This document shows, one piece after another, positions 57,997 through 64,000 of a DNA stretch of 64,000 nucleotides. Where the stretch lies: NCBI GenBank assembly GCA_016081115.2, contig JABTTQ020002203.1, positions 434,001-498,000 on the forward strand, written 5' to 3'. The translations under genes and the position numbers were made by a program. Under the pieces are notes generated by a model. That model was given only the letters and a program-made list of their open reading frames with translations. It searched no databases and was not told the origin of the DNA. The stretch comes from Rehmannia glutinosa (lineage: Eukaryota; Streptophyta; Magnoliopsida; Lamiales; Orobanchaceae). The stretch's first letter is position 1. Each line of letters starts with the position of its first letter.

Positions 57997-58296
57997 AATA
58001 TTTTAAGTAGATAGGTGGTGCATCCCACATGTGTAAATGGATGAAAATATAATAATAGTGATTGATAAGTTATATATATATATATATATATATAGGGTAG
58101 TGTATAGGGTTGAAAATTGAAATTATAGGTCTGAAACGATATTGGTTCATGTGAAAAATGAAAAGTGAAATGATGATCTATTGGAAATTTATAAAAAAAT
58201 ATGATTCTATTTTCATGAATAGTTGAAAAATGGAAATAGGCACTTGAAAAAAAAAAAGAAAAAGAAAGGCTTTGACTTCTCCAAATGAGAATGATA

Positions 58297-58738
58297 GCTT
58301 AGACCATCTCCAACCCACAACACCAAATTTGGTGTAAAAACTACACCAAATTTGGTGTTTTGGTGTTATTTTGTCAAAACCATCTCCAACCCATTACACC
58401 AAATCTCACACCAAATGAATATTTTATTCTTTCTTTTTCATTTTATAGTAATCAAATTTATGTATTTATACAATTATTTCATTTACTTATAGTTTATTAA
58501 TATTAATGTAATTAACTAAAAACATATATTTAATTAATATTAAATTAATTAATTATATTAAAAAAATAAATATTACTTATTATTATTGTTTGTTATAATT
58601 GTAGTTTAAATTATAATTGTTTGTTAATTATTATTATTTATAAAAAATATTAATTCATTATTAGAACCATATTATATAAATTAATTATATATAAAATGAG
58701 GATACAATTGGAATTTTAACTTGAAATTGAAGAGAATT
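58297..58738. other. spacer between duplicates
   Basis: AT-rich. Contains ACCATCTCCAACCCA at 58302 and again near 58379, and CACCAAATTTGGTGT inverted motifs near 58320-58360, so a small repetitive element is likely. No ORF. Confidence 0.4.
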
Positions 58739-60456
58739 TTAAGAAAAGGTCACTAGTGAACTACAGATTTAACTGGTTGTGCCTAAACATTGAATGCTAA
58801 TAGAATACAATACTCAACATCAAATTTTGACCCTAAACATAAGTATCTTCAGAATTTAGGGCCCTAATCTACTTGAAGCATTAAGGTCTTCCAGAGTTTG
58901 TAAAGACCGAAATTCTGGAACAAATGTTAAGATTCCAATTGTTTCACCGTTTAATTAAGTTTCAATGGTAGAATCCTAGAGATCTCACATCATATGATAT
59001 AACTCCGATAAAATAGCATATCATCTAGGAGTGAAAGAAAAACTGGAATACCAAGAAATTTTAAGAAAAACTAGAGTACCAACCGAGAATATGATGGTGC
59101 GAGCGGGGGCGACGAAAATCTCGAGTTGGGGGCGGCGATGGGCGGTGTGACCGAAATGAGAAACATTTTGACAAAATGAATCACAGTTTCATTTTGGGAA
59201 TTTTCTACAAAATTATATTTCACAAAAAAACCTGTTGGAATAAACGATATGGAAAAAACCCGACTTTAAATTGTTTGCATATATAGAAGCAGAAGTTGTT
59301 CGCAAAATCACGTTTTTTGGGAGAGAGTGGAGACTTTTAGTCTCTGTTTTTTGTTTGGTGTCTGTCAATGTGTTTGCAAATCTAGAAAAAATGGCTTTAG
59401 TTTTTTAACTAAAGTTTCCATTGAACCTAAAGTTGCTGCTTTCTAACTTGCTATTGAAGTAGTTGCTATTGAACCTAATTTTATTAAAAAAATATATATT
59501 TTGGTTATTCGGTTCGATTAATCGAAATTTTAGAGGGCAACCGAACTGAATAACCAAAATTATAAAAAGTAAAAACTAAAAATCGAACCGAAAGTTTTGG
59601 CTCGGTTTTGGTTCGAACCGATTTTTCGATTTTGGTTCGGTTCGGCCAGTTAACCGAATTGTGCACAACCCTATTTATTCCAACGATTTTATTTATCATT
59701 TCTAGTGTTGCAAATTTTCCAATGATTTATTGTGATATTGGAATTTCTGTTGGAATTTAATATTCCAACGAAAATTCCAACCGTTTATTCCAATAGTATT
59801 GTCTACTGTTGGAATTTATGTTGGAATTTTTTCAACGGTATGCTGCAGCGTTGGAATCTCCATTGAAATTGTAAAAATTTCAATAGTATTTCCAATGGTT
59901 TATTCTAACTATTTTGTTTACCATTGGAATTACTAATATTAGAATTTTCCAACAGTTTATTTTGGTGTTGGAATTTTCGTTGGAATTTTAATTCCAACGG
60001 ACATTCCAATAGTTTATTCCAATGGTTTTTTACACTGTTGGAATTACTGTTGGAATTTTCCAATGATTTGTTGTGGTGTTGGAATTTTCGTTGAAATTTC
60101 TAAAATTCCAACAGTTTTTTATTTTGTTGCAATTATTCGTTGGAATTTGATTGTTTTCTTCTAGTAAATATTTTAAGTAGATAGTTGGTGGATCCCACAT
60201 GTATAATTGAATGAAAATATAATAATAGTGATTCATAAGTTATATATATAGGGTAGTGTATAGGGTTAAAAATTGAAATTATAGGTATGAGACATTATTT
60301 TATGTGGAAAAATAAAAAGTGAAAATGATGATATTTATTGAAAATTTATAAATAAATATGATTCTATTTTCATGAATATATAGTTGAAAAATGGAAATAG
60401 GCACTTGTGAAAAAAAAAAAGGGCCTTAAGATTTCACCAAATGAGAATGATAGATT
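58739..60456 (+). repeat. tandem duplication, copy B, with the empty copia site
   Basis: Copy B is uninterrupted: the sequence at 59436-59450 reads CTAAAGTTGCTGCTTTC where copy A has the copia element. Small indels and substitutions distinguish it from copy A. It contains the CGGTTCG block, a TTGGAATT array (about 59690-60166) and a degenerate CACTA-like end (TTTTCTTCTAGTA). Confidence 0.92.
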
Positions 60457-61640
60457 AACAGCTTTCTAATAATGTTCAAATCAAGCGTGCTTTCTCACTT
60501 TTGATTATAGCCCTTTATAGTTTATTTTCTTTTAAAGATAATGAGTATTATATACTACTGTTTAACAAATTAGGTAAAAATATTTACATGATCAAATTAA
60601 GAAGTTCATTCAACTCTTTATCCACGTTATATATATTATAGCTTCCAACCAACGTATATATTTTACTAATTTTGTAGATCAATTCAAATTGGTGATGTCG
60701 ACGTAGATGAGGTAACATATAATTGCCTAGATGTACGTGAATTTTTTGTGATTATAAATTAATAAAGTGGAAGCAATTAAAAAATATTGAAGAACCCGTA
60801 CTTAAGATTTAAAAATGAACAAATCTCCAAATCATGCAAAATGCAATAATATTATATTATTCTGGAATTTTAAATAATTGAATAAAGCAGCTCGTTACCT
60901 AAGTTACATAGGCCTAAAAGTTGGTCTTTTCAAACCAACTCAGAATTAAAAACTTCCCCCAAAATATCCTATTATGATATAACTAAAAAGAACGGGCAGA
61001 ATATCAGTCCCAATGACAGCCACACGAAAAAAAATGAATTCACAAGCTAATAACCTAAAGGGATATAATTACTAAAAAAAACTGACGTTCGGGCTAAGCA
61101 CAAAAAACTCAAGAGATTTATGAAAATTACAAAAAAAAAAATATATGTATATATTAAAGTTTGATTTCGTCTTATATTTTTCCCCCTTCATAAGGAAAAT
61201 ACATTTCAAAACCTCCCTTGATATTTATAGAAATAATACGGTTCCCCCTCAAATTTTAAAAATAATCAAACATGAGGGGTCTTTTTGTAATTTTGAAATA
61301 TTTCTGGATTTTTTTGTAATTAGCCCAAACCCGAGAGGTTTTTTATAATTATCCCTAATTTAAATTAGAAAGAGGTCGGATGGAGCCCAAATATGGCTAC
61401 AAAAGAAGCCCCAACCGGAGCTTTTGCGATGACAAAATCGCCGCTAGACAGCACATAAGGCGGGTCACAACGTATATGCTGTTTTATAGACGTAGATCGT
61501 TTCATAACTAATTGTCTCGGGGTACAAGCTATTGACAAACTTGGACGAATTCTCTTTTTCAAATACTTCTATCTCTCTTGTACTACATCAAAAATCTCTG
61601 AAAACGTACGACATTGGGCAGGTTAACTGAAAACATAAGC
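60457..61640. other. intergenic DNA upstream of the germin-like gene
   Basis: Mostly AT-rich. A block at about 61150-61365 on the minus strand (ATAATTATAAAAAACCTC, then GACCCCTCATGTTTG) looks like a non-coding plant interspersed repeat. No gene was recognised; small ORFs there have no support. Confidence 0.4.
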
Positions 61641-61823
61641 TAGCCATTGAAATGGCAAAAAAGAGTTATTCAATCATGAATATATTATTAGTTAATTGCA
61701 ATGCAAGCAAAACCTCTAGAAGACATAAAATTAGTCACTAATTGGGCATGTTAGTTGTAAAATATTAATCCAAGTGTTAGAGACCTTTCAAGTCTTTGTA
61801 TGACTATTTCACATTGTATTCTC

Positions 61824-61830
61824 TATAAAT
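61824..61830 (+). promoter_or_regulatory. TATA box of the germin-like gene
   Basis: TATAAAT in CTCTATAAATAGC, 84 bp upstream of the ATG at 61908. It would place the start of transcription near 61855, giving a leader of about 50 nt. Confidence 0.75.
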
Positions 61831-61907
61831 AGCACCATTTTAATGCTAGGCTCATCACCTCATACACAAAGTTATAAGCAATATTATCACTATATAGTAT
61901 CTGAAAA

Positions 61908-63086
61908 ATGAAGATGGCTTTTCTTTTCATCAATGCCATTCTTATTGCGTCTTTGGCTACATTGGCATATGCATCAGATCCCAGTCCTCTCCAAGATTTC
62001 TGTGTTGCTGTTAACGACGCCAACACAACTGGTAATATAATTTAAGCTTAATCGCAATTTTAGTCCTGTAATTCTTAGGGGTCGGCAATCTTTATCATGT
62101 AACCTATGGATTTGATAGTTTCAGTTCTTGACAATTTTACTCTTCTCCAGTCCAATAACTTTTAACAGTCATAGGTATTATGGATATTTTGACTAAAAGA
62201 CTAAGTTATTGTGGGAAACAAATGAAATATTGAAATATTCAGTTGGGATCAAAAAATCCACAAGAAATCAGAACTTGTACGGCCAAAATTGTACAAATTA
62301 GAATACATGGGATCAAATTACATAGAATCAAAATCCTACGGGATCAAAAGTGCTACCTACAATATTACAGGAGCAAAATTGCTATTCCTCTGTAATTTTG
62401 CAATTAGGCCAATAATTTATGTGTCAAGGAGGCATAAATTGAACATTTCATAAAGTGCTTGTTTTATTGAGTTGGTACATTCTTTGTCTAATCATCATTG
62501 ATGAAATAACTTTTGCATCTATTTTATACATGCAGTTTTTGTGAATGGGAAGATATGCAAGAATCCCAACAAGGTTGTTGCCGAGGATTTCTTTTTCTCG
62601 GGTCTAAATAAACCTGGAAATACATCAAACGCAGTTGGATCAAGGGTCACTGCTGTGAATGTGAACCAAATACCAGGACTCAATACTCTCGGCATCTCTT
62701 TAGTCCGTATAGACTATGGTCCATACGGTCTCAACCCGCCCCACACTCACCCGCGCGCCACTGAGATTCTTGTTGTAATTGAAGGCACACTATACGTTGG
62801 CTTCGTGACCTCCAATCCCGCGAACCCCAACTTGAGAAACAAGCTTTTCACCAAGTACCTGTATCCGGGAGACGTATTCGTCTTCCCAGAGGGTTTGATA
62901 CATTTTCAGCTTAATGTGGAAAAGACCAACGCTGTCGCTTTCGCTGGTCTAAGCAGCCAAAACCCGGGTGTCATAACTATCGCAAACGCAGTTTTTGGTT
63001 CATATCCACCAATTAATCCAGCTGTTTTGACTAAGGCATTCCAAGTTGAGAAGAACGTGATTGACCAACTTCAAGCACAATTTTGA
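61908..63086 (+). CDS. germin-like protein (cupin), two exons, apparently intact
   Basis: Exon 1 is 61908-62031, intron 62032-62535 (GTAATA...TGCAG), exon 2 62536-63086; the product is 224 residues. Residues 1-22 form a hydrophobic signal peptide ending AYA before SDPSPLQDFC, so the protein should be secreted to the apoplast. The two N-terminal Cys (in DFCVAV and KICKNP) can form the conserved disulfide. Germin box 1 is HTHPRATE with the flanking Gly residues, and box 2 is PEGLIHFQLN; together they supply the three His and one Glu that bind manganese. Possible N-glycosylation sites are NTT and NTS. Length and motifs fit subfamily-1 germin-like proteins, hexameric cell-wall proteins for which superoxide dismutase, rarely oxalate oxidase, activity is reported. 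Start: ATG 61908 in AAAAATGAAGATGG, with a second Met two codons on. Transcription likely depends on the TATA box at 61824. No disruption seen. Confidence 0.95.
62032..62535 (+). other. intron of the germin-like gene (504 bp)
   Basis: GT at 62032 and AG at 62535, phase 1 (the first base of a Val codon is in exon 1). The single intron at this position is usual for germin-like genes with a spliced N-terminus. Confidence 0.9.
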
Positions 63087-63155
63087 TCGGATAACATTTA
63101 AATACGAAGCTGATAAAAATCCGGTTGCCAATTATGATATTCTCTTGGCCCACGA

Positions 63156-63161
63156 AATAAA
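63156..63161 (+). terminator. polyadenylation signal of the germin-like gene
   Basis: AATAAA 70 bp downstream of the stop codon, followed by T-rich sequence; a plausible near-upstream element for plant 3' end formation. Confidence 0.5.
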
Positions 63162-63334
63162 GAAACATTGTTATATATTAGTACTAATAAATGATTAGTA
63201 CTTAAGTTTCTGATTCTTTCCTCTTCAGGTGATATTATTCACTTGGAAGTTGGAACTGTTTTGGAGTCAGTTTGCACCTTTGTAATAAAATCCCATGATA
63301 TTGTACCGCAATAACATAATAATGAGCTTCTGAG

Positions 63335-63666
63335 TTTCTTTCCTTCATGATATGTGCCTTTCAATTCAACTGGTGTCGCAATTTGGTTTGATAAAATGGG
63401 TGTTGCTCCGATTTTGACCATAAATTTAAGTGAGTAGATGAGATTGGCATTTGGAATTTCTCAAAACCAATTCCGAATGAATGAGAAATTAATGCAAGAA
63501 TTTCTTTCCTTCATGATATGTGCCTTTCAATTCAACTGGTGTCGCAATTTGGTTTGATAAAATGGGTGTTGCTCCGATTTTGACCATAAATTTAAGTGAG
63601 TAGATGAGATTGACATTTGGAATTTCTCAAAACCAATTCCGAGTGAATGAGAAATTAATGCAAGAA
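63335..63666. repeat. 166-bp tandem duplication downstream of the germin-like gene
   Basis: Copies 63335-63500 and 63501-63666 start TTTCTTTCCTTCATGATATG. They differ at only two positions that I can see (GGC/GAC and GAA/GAG), so the duplication is recent. Confidence 0.95.
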
Positions 63667-64000
63667 GTTAGTTAAAACTAGAAAATAGTATGGAAACTGG
63701 AAAATATGGGGAGGGAGAAAAGATCCATCCCACATAGAGTAGAAAATCAAAGTTTGCTCAATTTATAAATTCCAAGTTGGATAATTGGGTTTGGGCCCTT
63801 GGGGCACCAATTTTTTTAAAGGGGTGAGGATCTACATGCTTGTGGGTTTGGTTCAAAACACACACGCTCAATTTGCATGTATCAACTATAAGAATAAAAT
63901 ATAAAGGTTTGGTGTAATTTTTAGTATTAAAAAAACATCATATCTACAAGAACTTAATTCTTCTTTCTAGTATTGGAAACATGAATATTCCAACATCTCC
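63667..64000. other. non-coding right edge
   Basis: AT-rich, no supported ORF or RNA gene up to the window end. Confidence 0.5.

Larger units (their letters stand above)
57212..58296 (+). repeat. tandem duplication, copy A, right part
   Basis: Matches 59447-60456 in order: AACTTGCTATTGAAGTAG start, CGGTTCG-rich block, TTGGAATT array, TTTTCTTTTAGTG end motif, and the GGAAATAGGCACTTG tail. Continues the copy A sequence that ends at 49346. Confidence 0.9.

Noticed and set aside
60030..60236. Minus-strand ORF in copy B
   Set aside because: Translation of the TTGGAATT array; the Asn-rich repeats are not a protein signal.
61145..61348. 67-codon ORF upstream of the germin-like gene
   Set aside because: It falls in a non-coding interspersed-type repeat and has no domain.
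63239..63421. 60-codon minus-strand ORF after the germin-like gene
   Set aside because: It overlaps the 166-bp tandem duplication and has no recognisable motif.

Overview
This is a stretch of nuclear DNA from a flowering plant, almost certainly a eudicot. Evidence: spliced host genes with GT-AG introns, a two-exon germin-like protein, an AT-rich background, and dense plant-type transposons (Ty1/copia including SIRE-type, Ty3/gypsy of Tekay/Del type, an RTE/L1-like LINE with a DUF4283-type ORF1, CACTA, hAT and PIF/Harbinger elements). The accessory ORFs of the SIRE-type elements resemble those common in Lamiales (for example Gesneriaceae), so an asterid is a reasonable but unproven guess. There is no sign of prokaryotic organisation.

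Layout. 1-5112: decayed 3' end of a gypsy pol gene and its roughly 4 kb 3' LTR. 5113-5737: right end of a second LTR, which stops inside a coding exon of an ankyrin-Raf-like kinase (ILK/VIK type) pseudogene on the minus strand (5738-6676). 7241-12133: a nearly complete minus-strand copia element with both LTRs. 12803-13660: one end of a CACTA element. 13738-18775: a 3'-truncated plus-strand copia element, interrupted by a complete 1380-bp non-autonomous CACTA element. 18776-25129: a LINE inserted between inverted repeats of a small element. 25130-29750: AT-rich DNA with possible exon remnants and a three-copy tandem repeat. 29757-32525: a PIF/Harbinger element with its transposase and Myb-like partner gene. 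34300-39674: a 5'-truncated SIRE-type copia element with an extra ORF and a hAT MITE inside. 39675-46560: the 3' half of an oppositely oriented SIRE-type element with a long, intron-containing extra ORF. 46571-47102: another LTR. 47541-47821: two exons of a HEAT-repeat (SHOOT GRAVITROPISM 6-like) gene. 48622-60456: a roughly 1.8-kb tandem duplication, one copy of which was split by a complete copia element that was itself hit by a second CACTA copy. 61908-63086: the only host gene that looks intact, a germin-like protein.

How it works together: nearly everything is layered transposon debris, and the layers can be ordered in time. Host gene fragments (kinase, HEAT-repeat protein) mark former genic DNA broken by insertions. 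The nested insertions have target-site duplications I could read directly: CTA and AAA for the two CACTA copies, an 8-bp duplication for the hAT MITE, and 5-bp imperfect ones for two copia elements. The copia insertion at 49347-57211 also has a readable empty site in the neighbouring duplicate. The most unusual items are the separately promoted extra ORFs of the SIRE elements, a tRNA-like A-box/B-box module carried inside both CACTA copies, and the duplicated locus that preserves a pre-insertion site.
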